Source: Cognatundibacterium griseum (GTDB taxonomy: Bacteria > Pseudomonadota > Gammaproteobacteria > Burkholderiales > Burkholderiaceae_D). From it: 64,000 nt of DNA. Shown one piece after another: positions 17,776 through 26,672 of the stretch (the first letter of the stretch is position 1; the number at the start of each line of letters is the position of its first letter). The DNA lies in assembly GCF_014284195.1 (NCBI RefSeq), contig NZ_JACOGC010000007.1:1-64000 (forward strand), in the 5' to 3' direction. Below the pieces are notes generated by a model. It made no database searches and was not told the DNA's origin. It worked only from the letters and a program-made list of their open reading frames with translations. A program made the translations under genes and the position numbers.

Positions 17776-18351
17776 ATGAAATTTGCAAAAGAAATTCGCG
17801 TTGGCAACATTATTATGGTTGATGGTAAGCCAATGATCGTATTGCGCTCCGATGTTAACGGCTCCAGCCGTACTGGCTTCACTTACAAATGGAAAATGAA
17901 AAACCTGCTGACTAACAGCCCGCAGGAAAACGTTTTCCGTGGCGACGACAAGTTTGACGTTGTTGTTCTGGATAAAAAACCAGTGACTTATTCTTACTTT
18001 GCCGATCCTCTGTTTGTCTTCATGGATGAAGAATACAACCAGTTTGAAATCGAAGAAGAAAACCTGGGTGATGCATTGCACTACCTGAAAGATGGCATGG
18101 AATGTGAAGCTGTGTTTTATGATGGTAAAGCAATCTCCGTCGAATTACCGACAACCATCGTCCGTCAGGTGATCTACTCCGAACCTGCAGTCAAAGGCAA
18201 CACTTCCGGTAACGTACTGAAAGAAGCCAAAATCGAAAATGCGATTGAAGCCAATCGTCATATCGTTCAGGTACCGCTGTTCGTAAGCCAGGACGACATG
18301 ATTGAAATCGATACCCGTACTAACGAATACAAGAAGGTCGTTCGCAACTGA
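17776..18351 (+). CDS. efp: Elongation factor P (Arg32 type)
   Basis: Binds between the ribosomal P and E sites and rescues stalling at consecutive prolines. The 191-residue chain has three beta-barrel domains in the usual order. The tip loop reads [12 protein letters not shown], placing Arg at position 32, the residue rhamnosylated by EarP. No Lys34 is present, so EpmA-type lysylation is excluded. I chose ATG 17776 ([11 protein letters not shown]); an upstream in-frame start at 17713 adds an unrelated leader. A perfect -10 box TATAAT lies at 17657-17662, overlapping the end of earP, but without a good -35. Confidence 0.97.
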   Translation: MKFAKEIRVGNIIMVDGKPMIVLRSDVNGSSRTGFTYKWKMKNLLTNSPQENVFRGDDKFDVVVLDKKPVTYSYFADPLFVFMDEEYNQFEIEEENLGDALHYLKDGMECEAVFYDGKAISVELPTTIVRQVIYSEPAVKGNTSGNVLKEAKIENAIEANRHIVQVPLFVSQDDMIEIDTRTNEYKKVVRN

Positions 18352-18397
18352 TCGCCAATGATCTTTTTCTGACAGCGCAAAGCTGCGCGAACGCTGT

Positions 18398-18436
18398 AAA
18401 AAAACGCTGCCCGGTTAAATCCCGGCAGCGTTTTTT
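18398..18436. terminator. Bidirectional terminator between efp and metQ
   Basis: AAAAAACGCTGCC and GGCAGCGTTTTTT form a long stem around a short C/G- and T-containing loop. A-tract on one side and T-tract on the other let it stop transcription from efp and from the converging metNIQ operon. Confidence 0.9.
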
Positions 18437-18474
18437 CTTGCCCGTTTTATTATCACCATTGCTGGTCAATACGC

Positions 18475-19287
18475 TCAGAAAGCAGGAACCACTGCCCCCT
18501 TATATTTTTCCTCAATAAACTTCTTTACTTCCGGTGAATTCAGCGCAGCAATCAGCTTTTTGAAAGCCGGGCCGTTTTTATTGTCTTCACGCGCCACCAG
18601 CAGATTAGCGTATGGCGAATGAGCGTCTTCAATAAACAAAGAATCTTTTACCGGATTCAGCTTCGCCTCGATCGCATAATTGGTATTAATCAAAGCCAGA
18701 TCAACCTGATTCAAAACCCGTGGCAATGTTGCCGCTTCGAGCTCTTTGAATTTCAGTTTTTTAGGATTATCGATAATATCTTTCTTCGTTGCTGAAATAT
18801 TGTTCACATCTTTCAGCTTCAGCAACCCTTGTCTGGCGAGCAGCAGCAAAGCACGGCCAGAATTTGATGGATCGTTAGGAATGGCGACTGTGGCGCCTTC
18901 CGGAATATCCGCCACTTTTTTGTATTTAGCAGAATAGGCTGCGAATGGCTCGACATGCACTTTGGCAACAGGCACCTCAATATCGTTACTGTGACTCTTT
19001 TTAAATTCGTTCAAATAAGGCTGATGCAAAAAGAAATTTCCATCCAGGTGTTTTTCATTGACTTGCACTGCCGGTTGCACGTAATCCGTGAATACTTTGA
19101 TCTTCAGATCGACGCCCTCTTTTGCCAGCAGAGGCTTAATGAATTCCAGAATTTCCGCATGCGGAACCGGTGTAGCCGCAATCGTCAGCGTTTCTGCAGC
19201 AATGGCAGAGATACCGGACACCAGTCCGGTCACGACCAACGCAGATGCCAGTAATTGATGCAGTGTTTTTTTGAATTGAAGTGCCAT
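18475..19287 (-). CDS. metQ: D-/L-methionine ABC transporter substrate-binding protein MetQ
   Basis: Periplasmic methionine-binding protein of the NlpA family, 270 residues. The signal peptide covers about residues 1-31, with cleavage after AIAA. Family motifs include IAATPVPHAEILEF, FLHQPYLNEF, ATVAIPNDPSNSGRALLLL and LALINTNYA. Enterobacterial MetQ is a lipoprotein, but here there is no Cys at the cleavage site, so a soluble periplasmic form is likely. Last gene of metN-metI-metQ on the minus strand, 31 nt after metI. Confidence 0.95.
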   Translation of the reverse strand: MALQFKKTLHQLLASALVVTGLVSGISAIAAETLTIAATPVPHAEILEFIKPLLAKEGVDLKIKVFTDYVQPAVQVNEKHLDGNFFLHQPYLNEFKKSHSNDIEVPVAKVHVEPFAAYSAKYKKVADIPEGATVAIPNDPSNSGRALLLLARQGLLKLKDVNNISATKKDIIDNPKKLKFKELEAATLPRVLNQVDLALINTNYAIEAKLNPVKDSLFIEDAHSPYANLLVAREDNKNGPAFKKLIAALNSPEVKKFIEEKYKGAVVPAF

Positions 19288-19318
19288 GTGAAATATCCTT
19301 AATAGAAATGATATAAAT

Positions 19319-19978
19319 TTATTTTCGGGAAAAATGAATGACGAGCCGGTCCCCGGCGTATTGCAGCAACTGCACCAGCAAAATCAGTATGGCAACCGTG
19401 ACGATCATCACGTCGGTCTGGAAACGCTGATAACCATACCGCAATGCCAGATCGCCCAATCCGCCACCGCCAATCACACCGGACATCGCGGCGTATGACA
19501 CCAGAGTAATTGTCGTGACCGTTCCGGCGGCCAGCAAACCGGGTAAGGCTTCAGGCAGCAAAGCCTGCAAAATGATCTGATGTGTTCTGGCACCCATCGC
19601 CTGGCAGGCCTCAATAATGCCGCGATCAACTTCACGCAAGACGTTTTCCACCAGCCGGGCAAAAAAGGGAGTCGTCCCGATCACCAGTGGCGGGATCGTA
19701 CCTGCCACACCCAGTGAGGTGCCGACCAGCAGCAAGGTAAACGGAATCAGGACAATCAATAAAATGATGAACGGCACTGAACGCAAGACGTTCACCATTA
19801 CCGACAGCACTGCATACACACCACGCTGTTCCAGCAACTGCTTTTTGCCTGTCATGAATAAAAATATCCCCAGCGGCAAGCCCAGCAGGATCGTGAAAAA
19901 AAGAGAAAAACCGGTCATGGTCAGTGTATCGAGCGTTGCCTGCGCAATATCCTGCCAGTCGATGTGAGAGAAATCCAT
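19319..19978 (-). CDS. metI: Methionine ABC transporter permease MetI
   Basis: Inner membrane channel of the methionine importer, 219 residues with five hydrophobic segments. The EAA-type coupling loop is clear: EACQAMGARTHQIILQALLPEALPGLLAAG. The GVIGGGGLGDLALRYGYQRF stretch near the C-terminus is characteristic of MetI. Its start overlaps the metN stop by one base (TAATG), indicating translational coupling. Confidence 0.96.
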   Translation of the reverse strand: MDFSHIDWQDIAQATLDTLTMTGFSLFFTILLGLPLGIFLFMTGKKQLLEQRGVYAVLSVMVNVLRSVPFIILLIVLIPFTLLLVGTSLGVAGTIPPLVIGTTPFFARLVENVLREVDRGIIEACQAMGARTHQIILQALLPEALPGLLAAGTVTTITLVSYAAMSGVIGGGGLGDLALRYGYQRFQTDVMIVTVAILILLVQLLQYAGDRLVIHFSRK

Positions 19979-21018
19979 TACGCCACTCCTGCTTCAGTTT
20001 CGATGATGTCTGCCGTGACCTGCCAGCTCCGCAGCAAACTCAGTACCTGCGTCACCTGTTCCGGATTTGCTCTGAGTTCGATCAATAACTGTCCATATGG
20101 CGTGTCTTTGATACGGGAAATAGTTCCCTGCAAAATCGCAATTTCGGCACTGGTCTGCGCTGCAATGCGGCTGAGTATCGGCGCATAAGTAGCAGAACCC
20201 ACATAAGTAAGCCGCATCAGAACACTGTCCGGGTCGCGCTCCATTCCGCGCAGAAAGCCGATATCCTGATCCTGATTTTCAGCCACCATGCTGCGCGTCA
20301 CCGGGTGTTGCGGATGGAGAAAAACATCCGTCACCGGACCATTTTCCACAATCTGTCCTGCATCAATCACCGCCACCTGATCGCAAATAGAACGGATCAC
20401 CTGCATTTCATGCGTAATCAGCACGATCGTGAGTCCCAGCTTCTGATTAATCTCTGACAGCAGACGCAAAATGGACTGGGTCGTTTCGGGGTCCAGAGCA
20501 GAAGTTGCCTCATCACATAACAGTAAGTGCGGATAATTGGCCAATGCACGGGCAATACCGACGCGCTGTTTCTGTCCGCCGGAAAGCTGTGCCGGATATT
20601 GATGACGCTGCGCTGTCAGCCCGACCAGCTCCAGCAGTTCAGTAACGCGCTGCTGACGCTGCTCTTTGCTGTACTGCCCGGTCAGGCGGAGAGGAAAATC
20701 AATATTATCCGCAATCGTTTTGGCATACAGCAGATTAAAGTGCTGAAACACCATTCCGGTACGTTGCCGCAGTGCGTGTAATTGCCGGGAGTCATATTGC
20801 GTGATGTCTTCTCCCTCGATCAGAATTTTTCCGGCGGAGGGGCGTTCAAGCAGATTCAGTGTCCGCAGCAGCGTGCTTTTGCCTGCTCCTGAACGGCCGA
20901 TAATACCGAAAATCTGCCCTTTCTGAATTTGCAGATGAATGTTCTGCAATGCGTGGATAGTGCGCCCGCCGGCATGGTAATGCTTTTCTAAATGTTCAAT
21001 CTGAATCACTGCATACAA
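19978..21018 (-). CDS. metN: Methionine ABC transporter ATPase MetN
   Basis: Cytoplasmic ATPase of the methionine importer, 346 residues. Walker [11 protein letters not shown]-loop [10 protein letters not shown], signature LSGGQKQR, Walker [13 protein letters not shown] and switch His in LITHEM are all present. The C-terminal part (about 265-340) fits the NIL/ACT-like domain that senses internal methionine and shuts off transport by trans-inhibition. First gene of the operon. The start may be ATG 21018 or a nearby GTG, as the ribosome binding site is weak. Confidence 0.96.
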   Translation of the reverse strand: MYAVIQIEHLEKHYHAGGRTIHALQNIHLQIQKGQIFGIIGRSGAGKSTLLRTLNLLERPSAGKILIEGEDITQYDSRQLHALRQRTGMVFQHFNLLYAKTIADNIDFPLRLTGQYSKEQRQQRVTELLELVGLTAQRHQYPAQLSGGQKQRVGIARALANYPHLLLCDEATSALDPETTQSILRLLSEINQKLGLTIVLITHEMQVIRSICDQVAVIDAGQIVENGPVTDVFLHPQHPVTRSMVAENQDQDIGFLRGMERDPDSVLMRLTYVGSATYAPILSRIAAQTSAEIAILQGTISRIKDTPYGQLLIELRANPEQVTQVLSLLRSWQVTADIIETEAGVA

Positions 21019-21040
21019 TCGGTTGATTACTCAGCTCACA

Positions 21041-21070
21041 ATTTTAGCGAATCATGAAAATGCAATCCAA
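21041..21070 (-). promoter_or_regulatory. Putative promoter of metNIQ
   Basis: On the minus strand TTGGAT (21070-21065) and TAAAAT (21046-21041) are 18 nt apart, ending 22 nt before the metN start. Fair match to a sigma-70 promoter. Confidence 0.4.
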
Positions 21071-21152
21071 TCATATAAAGTCAGTTACTTATACCAATAT
21101 TGTTATATGAATCCAATGCGCAATACGCTTGCACGATAAGGCCGATGGAATA

Positions 21153-21182
21153 AAAAAATGCGGCAAAACGCCGCATTTTTTG
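21153..21182 (-). terminator. Rho-independent terminator of the thioredoxin-fold gene
   Basis: AAAAAATGCGGC and GCCGCATTTTTT form a perfect stem with a short A-rich loop about 50 nt after the minus-strand gene ending at 21233. It is symmetrical and may act in both directions. Confidence 0.88.
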
Positions 21183-21232
21183 TTTCCGGACTGCTTCGCC
21201 TAACCGGCCAGCAGGCCTAGGCGGCCAACAAT

Positions 21233-22795
21233 TCAGGCCTTGCCCAGAACGCCCTGACAGACAGCCTTCTGATCATCTGCATCAGGCAATCTGGCACAGA
21301 TCCCATTTAACTGAGTGCGCAGCTTCTGGTACGCGGCCTGATGTTTACCATCCTTATTCCAGTCGTTCAGCTTTTTACCCATTTTTTCAAGATAGGCACG
21401 GTTGCGCTCATAAAATGCATGGTCAGTTTTATCCAGTTCATCAAATATGGCAGATGTCACGCTGGAGATTTTCGCATCATCCGCCGGAGTCAGGTCGACC
21501 AGATTCATCACATAACTGGAACCCCACTGCAGGCGGGTCGCAGGTCCCCTGGATGCCTGATAAGCCTGCTCATACCAGCTGACTGCCGCTGTCTTATCGC
21601 CACGCTTCTTCGCATTACTCCCCAAGGACGACATGAAATAATAAGGTGAATGGGAACGTTTTAACTCGGCCTTCAACAACTGATCCGCATCGTCCAGCAA
21701 ACCGGCATCACTCAACGCATGCGCCGCTGAATTCACCACGGACTGGCGTTCATACGCATCTGTCGTTGCCTGTTCAATCTGGGTAACCCGTTTGCGGATC
21801 TCATTTTGTAGTGCGGCTTGCGGCTTCGCGCCATCCAGAGCAGCCAGCGCGACCTGCGCATTCAGCGCCTCCAGCCGGTCAGTGCGGGAAAGACGCTGAT
21901 CATCCGCCAACCGGACCAAAGCGATATTCCATGCTGCAACAAGTTGATTACGCGGCGCTGACTGAGGCATAGTCAGAAAACGGCTCAGATCAGCTGCGGC
22001 ACCAGCCACCAGATCAAGATTGTCGCGCGCCGTTTTTGCATCGTTCAGGATCTTGATCAGCCGTTGGGTCGCCACTGCTTTATCCAGTTCGGGCACGGTC
22101 TGTCCGGGTTTAGCTGAGGCAATCGCCAGTAAAGCACGGAAATATAAACGCGCAGCATCCGGGCCCGCCGGGCTGAGTTCCGCCAGCCGATACAAGGTCT
22201 GGGGCACATCTTTCGGCGCCACCAGTTTTTGTTCAGGATCATCCCATGAATAGTCTGCCAGCAAACTCCAGTCATCATGGCGCAAGGACTTCCCACCGCC
22301 CAGCGCAATTTTCAGCGTGTCATTCACAGACACCGAGGTATTTAGTGCCAGCGTCAGCACTTGCAAGTAACGCCCTGAGTCAACTTCACCCGGCAAACGT
22401 GTGATCTCGGTACCATCGGCTTTCAACAAGATCATGGTCGGATAACCGCGAACCTTAAATTGCGCTCCCAGCTTCTGCGCACCAGGGCTATCGCCATCCA
22501 GATAAACCGGAACGAAGTGACGTGATTTATCGATAAATTCCTGCCGGTTAAAAATTGTTGCCTTTACCTGATTGCATGGAGGGCACCAGGCAGCCCCCCA
22601 ATAGAGAAATAATGGACGACCGGATGCTTTTGCCTGTGCAAATGCAGCATCCAGATTATTATCTTTACGCCAATCTATGCCGTCCGCATGCGCTGCAGCG
22701 CTCGCTTTTTCAATCGCCAGTAAATCCGGAGATGCCGCCAGGCCCAACACCAGACCGACCAGCGCAGGAATCGAGAGGAAATCGCTTGTCTTCAT
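21233..22795 (-). CDS. Periplasmic thioredoxin-fold protein with long helical repeat tail
   Basis: A 520-residue exported protein. A signal peptide (about 1-28) is followed by a thioredoxin domain (about 40-150) with active site WCPPC (Cys71, Cys74) and the cis-Pro segment GYPTMILL. The redox-active CPPC suggests disulfide reduction or exchange in the periplasm. The remaining 350 or so residues are helical and Ala/Leu/Asp-rich, with TPR-like stretches (for example KKRGDKTAAVSWYEQAYQASRG near 410-430). One other Cys pair lies at the far C-terminus (GICARLPDADDQKAVC). Client unknown. The gene is monocistronic. Confidence 0.8.
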   Translation of the reverse strand: MKTSDFLSIPALVGLVLGLAASPDLLAIEKASAAAHADGIDWRKDNNLDAAFAQAKASGRPLFLYWGAAWCPPCNQVKATIFNRQEFIDKSRHFVPVYLDGDSPGAQKLGAQFKVRGYPTMILLKADGTEITRLPGEVDSGRYLQVLTLALNTSVSVNDTLKIALGGGKSLRHDDWSLLADYSWDDPEQKLVAPKDVPQTLYRLAELSPAGPDAARLYFRALLAIASAKPGQTVPELDKAVATQRLIKILNDAKTARDNLDLVAGAAADLSRFLTMPQSAPRNQLVAAWNIALVRLADDQRLSRTDRLEALNAQVALAALDGAKPQAALQNEIRKRVTQIEQATTDAYERQSVVNSAAHALSDAGLLDDADQLLKAELKRSHSPYYFMSSLGSNAKKRGDKTAAVSWYEQAYQASRGPATRLQWGSSYVMNLVDLTPADDAKISSVTSAIFDELDKTDHAFYERNRAYLEKMGKKLNDWNKDGKHQAAYQKLRTQLNGICARLPDADDQKAVCQGVLGKA

Positions 22796-23253
22796 GGAAT
22801 GTCAATTAATTAAATCAGAAGGGTAATCAGTGTAGCATTGATATATTAAGCAAAGCGCGTCTGGCAGGTTTTGGGTTCAGACTCTTTTCGAGGAAGCTTA
22901 TGCAGTGCGCGTTTTTTGCAAAACGATTTTCAGATGCGCCGCTTAAAATCTCCTGCGCCTGTTCCGACAAATCCTCATTTAGCCATATTGTCGCCGCTCC
23001 CTGTGGTGCATCTGCGTCAGAGAGACGGGAGCGCATTTCATTGCCCTTACCTGATGCAAGTGTCATGAAATTTGCGCAGCCGGAAAACAGGCTAGAAAAA
23101 TATTTGAACGCTGGCGAAAAAATTGACCTGCTTTACAACGAGAAATCAATTTTGATCGCAAAAAAACAGCAAGGAGGCGCTACTTTTTTTCCATAGATAA
23201 CTCGAACGGCAAAAAGAAAAAGCCCGTCAAAAACGGGCTTTTTCTTGATATTC
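22796..23253. other. 458-nt region without a confident gene
   Basis: Two overlapping open frames, 22900-23196 (plus, 98 codons) and 23066-22827 (minus, 79 codons), have neither ribosome binding sites nor recognisable families. A start at the internal plus-strand ATG near 23065 would give a 43-residue Lys/Glu-rich peptide (MKFAQPENRLEKYLNAGEK...), which I cannot name. The right end holds the tRNA operon terminator. Confidence 0.4.
23214..23246 (-). terminator. Terminator of the tRNA-Ala/Glu operon
   Basis: A perfect 14-bp stem (23214-23227 with 23233-23246) and a 5-nt loop lie directly after the last tRNA-Glu on the minus strand, with a T-run on that strand. Confidence 0.9.
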
Positions 23254-23329
23254 TGGCGTCCCCAAGGGGATTCGAACCCCTGTACTCACCGTGAAAGGGT
23301 GATGTCCTAGGCCTCTAGACGATGGGGAC
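23254..23329 (-). tRNA. tRNA-Glu (UUC), copy 3 in transcript order
   Basis: The 76-nt cloverleaf includes an encoded CCA. Acceptor GTCCCCA pairs with TGGGGAC, anticodon loop CTTTCAC gives UUC, and the T arm is GGGGTTCGAATCCCC. Identical to the next two copies. Confidence 0.97.
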
Positions 23330-23384
23330 CTATGTCCATTGACAGTCTTATCTGTGGAACCGGATAAATGACTGGTTTGAATCC

Positions 23385-23460
23385 TGGCGTCCCCAAGGGG
23401 ATTCGAACCCCTGTACTCACCGTGAAAGGGTGATGTCCTAGGCCTCTAGACGATGGGGAC
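23385..23460 (-). tRNA. tRNA-Glu (UUC), copy 2
   Basis: 76-nt copy identical to its neighbours, with encoded CCA and UUC anticodon. Separated by a 55-nt spacer from the copy at 23254. Confidence 0.97.
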
Positions 23461-23508
23461 ATATTCTGTCCGTACTGACCTGCACTTGCTGTCCGCAATA
23501 AAATTTAT

Positions 23509-23584
23509 TGGCGTCCCCAAGGGGATTCGAACCCCTGTACTCACCGTGAAAGGGTGATGTCCTAGGCCTCTAGACGATGGGGAC
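23509..23584 (-). tRNA. tRNA-Glu (UUC), copy 1
   Basis: 76-nt copy identical to the other two, with encoded CCA. 48-nt spacer to copy 2 and only 23 nt to tRNA-Ala. Confidence 0.97.
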
Positions 23585-23607
23585 AACAAGTGTTTGTTCT
23601 GCTTTTT

Positions 23608-23683
<76 letters not shown>

Positions 23684-23702
23684 GATGCAGAACAGAAGAA
23701 AG

Positions 23703-23731
23703 ATTATAGGGGATAGGCGTTATATTGTAAA
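23703..23731 (-). promoter_or_regulatory. Strong sigma-70 promoter of the tRNA-Ala/Glu operon
   Basis: On the minus strand TTTACA (23731-23726), a 17-nt spacer and TATAAT (23708-23703). The -10 box is perfect and ends 19 nt before tRNA-Ala. It sits just after the gltX stop at 23752. Confidence 0.85.
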
Positions 23732-23751
23732 GCCCTCCCCGGTCAAAATGC

Positions 23752-25146
23752 TCAGTCGGCCGTATTCGTCAGGCGAGCGAGAACCACGTCCCGGCCAAAC
23801 AATTCAATCACCGCATCAATCGATGGTGTCTGCAACTGCCCGGTCAGCAGCAGACGCAACGGCATCGCCAGTTGTGGCATTTTCAAACCATGCTCCGCCA
23901 GCACCTGCTTCAATGCGGCGGAAATCGCGGCCTTATTCCATTCGACTGTGCGGCACAATTCGGTATATTGCTTCAGCGCCGGACGGATCGCGTCGGTCAG
24001 ATGCTGCTGTAATAACGCGGCATCTGGAGCCGGCTGCCGGTAAAACAGCATTGCCGACTGCGCCAGCTCGACAGTGGTGTTCGCTCTTTCCTTCAGTAAG
24101 GCGATCACTGCTGGCAATGACGGAGCGCCGTCAAAAATAGCGCCGTCTTTCAGCATGGCAGGCTGCACCAGATCCGCCAGACGCTGATTGTCTGCCGCCT
24201 TGATGTAGTGATTATTGATCCATGCCAGTTTTTCGGGATTAAATTGCGCCGCAGCCCCGGATAAATGGGTCAGATCAAACCAGCTGCACATCTGCTCCAT
24301 GGAGAAAATTTCATCATCGCCATGACTCCAGCCCAGGCGAGCCAGATAGTTCAACATCGCTTCCGGCAGATAACCTTTATCGGAGTAATCCATGACGCTA
24401 ACGGCATCACGGCGCTTTGATAATTTCTGTCCATCCGTTCCGAGAATCATCGGCACGTGGCCGTATTGGGGCAGCGTCGCACCGAGTGCATTAAGAATGT
24501 TGATCTGGCGTGGGGTGTTGTTCACATGATCGTCGCCGCGAATAACATGCGTGATCTGCATATCCCAGTCATCGACTGCAACGCAAAAATTGTAAGTGGG
24601 TGTGCCATCCGGACGGGCAATCACCAGATCATCCAGCTCGCGGTTGTTGATGGTGATTTGGCCTTTGACGACATCATGCCAGGTCACATCGCCATCCAGC
24701 GGATTTTTAAAGCGAATCACAGGCTTGCGGTCTGCCGGAATCGCTGGCAGGGTTTTACCACTTTCCGGACGCCAGGTGCCGTCGTAGCGCGGTTTTTCAC
24801 CGGCAGCGCGCTGGCGTTCGCGCATGGCCTCGACTTCTTCCGGCGAAGAATAACAATGGTAGGCCGTACCATTCGCCAGCATCTCCGCCAGCACGGCACG
24901 GTAACGGTCCATACGCTGCATCTGGTAGAAAGGACCTTCGTCATGCACCAGCCCCAGCCAGTTCATGCCGTCCAGAATTGCCTGTACCGCTTCCGGTGTG
25001 GAGCGCTCCAGATCGGTATCTTCGATACGCAGTACAAATGTGCCGCCATGATGACGGGCAAATGCCCAGCTGAACAAAGCGGTGCGGGCACCACCAACGT
25101 GGAGATAGCCGGTCGGGCTGGGAGCAAAACGGGTACGGACTGTCAT
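23752..25146 (-). CDS. gltX: Glutamyl-tRNA synthetase
   Basis: Charges tRNA-Glu with glutamate in the cytoplasm. The 464-residue class I synthetase has the HIGH-type motif [11 protein letters not shown] at the N-terminus, [16 protein letters not shown]-like substrate contacts ([11 protein letters not shown]), [11 protein letters not shown] and the KMSKS-type loop KLSKRRD. The C-terminal third is the anticodon-binding helical domain. I place the start at ATG 25146 ([13 protein letters not shown]); an upstream ATG at 25197 would add 17 residues and neither has a clear ribosome binding site. Three tRNA-Glu genes, its substrates, lie directly downstream on the same strand. Confidence 0.96.
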   Translation of the reverse strand: MTVRTRFAPSPTGYLHVGGARTALFSWAFARHHGGTFVLRIEDTDLERSTPEAVQAILDGMNWLGLVHDEGPFYQMQRMDRYRAVLAEMLANGTAYHCYSSPEEVEAMRERQRAAGEKPRYDGTWRPESGKTLPAIPADRKPVIRFKNPLDGDVTWHDVVKGQITINNRELDDLVIARPDGTPTYNFCVAVDDWDMQITHVIRGDDHVNNTPRQINILNALGATLPQYGHVPMILGTDGQKLSKRRDAVSVMDYSDKGYLPEAMLNYLARLGWSHGDDEIFSMEQMCSWFDLTHLSGAAAQFNPEKLAWINNHYIKAADNQRLADLVQPAMLKDGAIFDGAPSLPAVIALLKERANTTVELAQSAMLFYRQPAPDAALLQQHLTDAIRPALKQYTELCRTVEWNKAAISAALKQVLAEHGLKMPQLAMPLRLLLTGQLQTPSIDAVIELFGRDVVLARLTNTAD

Positions 25147-25207
25147 GGAATGGAATGCGCGGTCTGACTGCGAAACAGAAGCAAGCGACCTGAGCATACA
25201 GAAAAGT

Positions 25208-25230
25208 TAAAAGCGGTATTTTACCGTTTT
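25208..25230 (-). terminator. Weak terminator after fdhD
   Basis: CGGTA/TACCG hairpin with flanking A and T runs at 25208-25230, between the fdhD stop and gltX. Confidence 0.4.
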
Positions 25231-25281
25231 CGCTCTCATCGGGATACCGGCAGCCAACGCCAAGCTTGCCGGAACAATCAA

Positions 25282-26178
25282 TCAGACCTGTTCGGTGACC
25301 GTCATGACTTCGGCAAATAACTCTGGCTCAAACACCATCCGCTGCGCATGCGTCAGCAACAGAAAGTGCCTGCCTGTGCAGCGGGAAAACAAACTCATAC
25401 CGACCTGCTCGGCAACCTGATGTCCCATTTCTGTCGTACCGGAACGCGACAACAGAATAGGAATACCCATTTGCGCTCCTTTGATCACCATTTCGGAAGT
25501 CAGTCGGCCCGTCGTGTAAAAAATTTTATCGCCGCCCTCCATGCCATCCAACCACATCTTACCGGCGATGGCATCGACCGCATTATGGCGACCGACATCT
25601 TCAACGAAATACAGTAAATCGCCATGCTGAGAAAACAAGGCGCAGCCATGCACGGAGCCTGCTTTTTTATAGACGGATTGCTGGGTGCGGATGGTGTCGA
25701 TGATCCGGTAAAGTGCCGACTGCCGGATACGTGCCTGATCCGGCAACACGATCTGGTCAACTTCATCCATCAATCCGCCAAATACCGTGCCCTGGCCACA
25801 ACCCGTGGTCACGACCCGCTTGGCCGTGCGCTCTTCAATATCCACGACGCCGTTTCGGGTCGTGACTGCCGCTGCGCCGACCTCCCAGTCCACCTGCACC
25901 GCTGCAATCTGGTGAATATCCCTGACCAGACGCTGATTGCGCAGATAGCCAAGCACCAGTGCTTCAGGATTACACCCCATGCTCATCAGCGTGACCAGCT
26001 CACGCTTATCCAGATACACGGTCAATGGTCTTTCTGCTGGAATCGAAATCAGGCTGGAACGACCGCGTTCATCCGTCACCTGCACTTCTCTGGTGAATGC
26101 GATGGTCGACTGGCTCAGTTCCGGCAAAGGCAAGGTATCAGGCATGAGGAAAATATCTGCCAGCAGGCATAAAGACAT
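25282..26178 (-). CDS. fdhD: Formate dehydrogenase accessory sulfurtransferase FdhD
   Basis: Passes sulfur from IscS to the molybdenum cofactor so that formate dehydrogenase becomes active. The 298-residue product has the family blocks RPLTVYLDKRELVTLMS, RVVTTGCGQGT with Cys127, SVHGCALF, VEDVGRHNAVDAI and TTGRLTSEMVIK. The E. coli protein has a CxxC here; this one has only the first Cys. From ATG 26178 the ribosome binding site would be GGGGGAG, 9 nt upstream, inside a palindrome. A second ATG at 26145 begins MPDTLPLPE. It ends the FDH gene series. Confidence 0.95.
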   Translation of the reverse strand: MSLCLLADIFLMPDTLPLPELSQSTIAFTREVQVTDERGRSSLISIPAERPLTVYLDKRELVTLMSMGCNPEALVLGYLRNQRLVRDIHQIAAVQVDWEVGAAAVTTRNGVVDIEERTAKRVVTTGCGQGTVFGGLMDEVDQIVLPDQARIRQSALYRIIDTIRTQQSVYKKAGSVHGCALFSQHGDLLYFVEDVGRHNAVDAIAGKMWLDGMEGGDKIFYTTGRLTSEMVIKGAQMGIPILLSRSGTTEMGHQVAEQVGMSLFSRCTGRHFLLLTHAQRMVFEPELFAEVMTVTEQV

Positions 26179-26183
26179 TCAAA

Positions 26184-26263
26184 TATACTCCCCCGGAGTA
26201 TACTAAAAGCCCTTTTATTCTCAACGGCCTCAGGAGCAAAAAGGCGAAAATCCGGGGGAGTAT
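26184..26263. repeat. Inverted GGGGGAGTAT element, copy 2, in the fdhD leader
   Basis: TATACTCC-CCC-GGAGTATA (26184-26202) is an 8-bp palindrome whose minus-strand right half holds the probable fdhD ribosome binding site GGGGGAG. A further arm GGGGGAGTAT (26254-26263) is complementary to ATACTCCCCC (26185-26194) at a distance of 59 nt. Two mutually exclusive RNA pairings are possible. The same arms occur at 6759-6831. Confidence 0.7.
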
Positions 26264-26305
26264 GTAATTTAGCAGGTAATTTACAGCATCAATACCGCTT
26301 TTACA

Positions 26306-26656
26306 TTACTTTTTCTGAGCAACCGATGGGGGCACGGACACGGACGTCACTGGGGCTGGCGCTGCAGCGGCTTCCGGCGGAACATGGGGGCCGGGATCAG
26401 CACAGGCTGGGGTCGTCACCGTGGCAGGTTGACTGTTTTTTTCTTTATGATAATGGGTTGCGACACGATCCTGCGCTTTACACAGCTGGAATGCCGCCAC
26501 CTTATCCGACCAGGCAGCTTTTGCCTTCGCTTCCTCCGCCTTTGCCTTGGCTTCGGGTGAAGGCTCCGGCAATTTTGCCTGTACGGCACCGCTGCCCACC
26601 AGCAGCAGCGTTGCGGCAGCGCGCATCAGATGCGCCATGTTTTGAGGTACATTCAT
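26306..26656 (-). CDS. Small exported Ala/Pro/Lys-rich protein of the formate dehydrogenase cluster
   Basis: A 116-residue protein starting at ATG 26656, with GGAG 6 nt upstream. A signal peptide (about 1-27, core RAAATLLLVGSGAVQA) is followed by a charged Lys/Glu/Ala-rich helix and a segment with two Cys (QLCKAQDRVATHYH and TPACADPGP). The tail is Pro/Ala/Val-rich. I do not recognise a family with a known function. It starts 16 nt after the gamma subunit stop, so it belongs to the same transcript; a structural or cofactor role in the periplasm is possible. Confidence 0.7.
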   Translation of the reverse strand: MNVPQNMAHLMRAAATLLLVGSGAVQAKLPEPSPEAKAKAEEAKAKAAWSDKVAAFQLCKAQDRVATHYHKEKNSQPATVTTPACADPGPHVPPEAAAAPAPVTSVSVPPSVAQKK

Positions 26657-26672
26657 CCTATTCTCCAGAAAA

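Noticed and set aside
22827-23196. Overlapping small open frames on both strands
   Set aside because: Neither has a ribosome binding site or a recognisable domain; reported as a gene-free region.
23254-23584. Three regularly spaced 76-nt repeats that look like a repeat array
   Set aside because: They are tRNA-Glu genes with full cloverleaf and CCA; not a CRISPR array.
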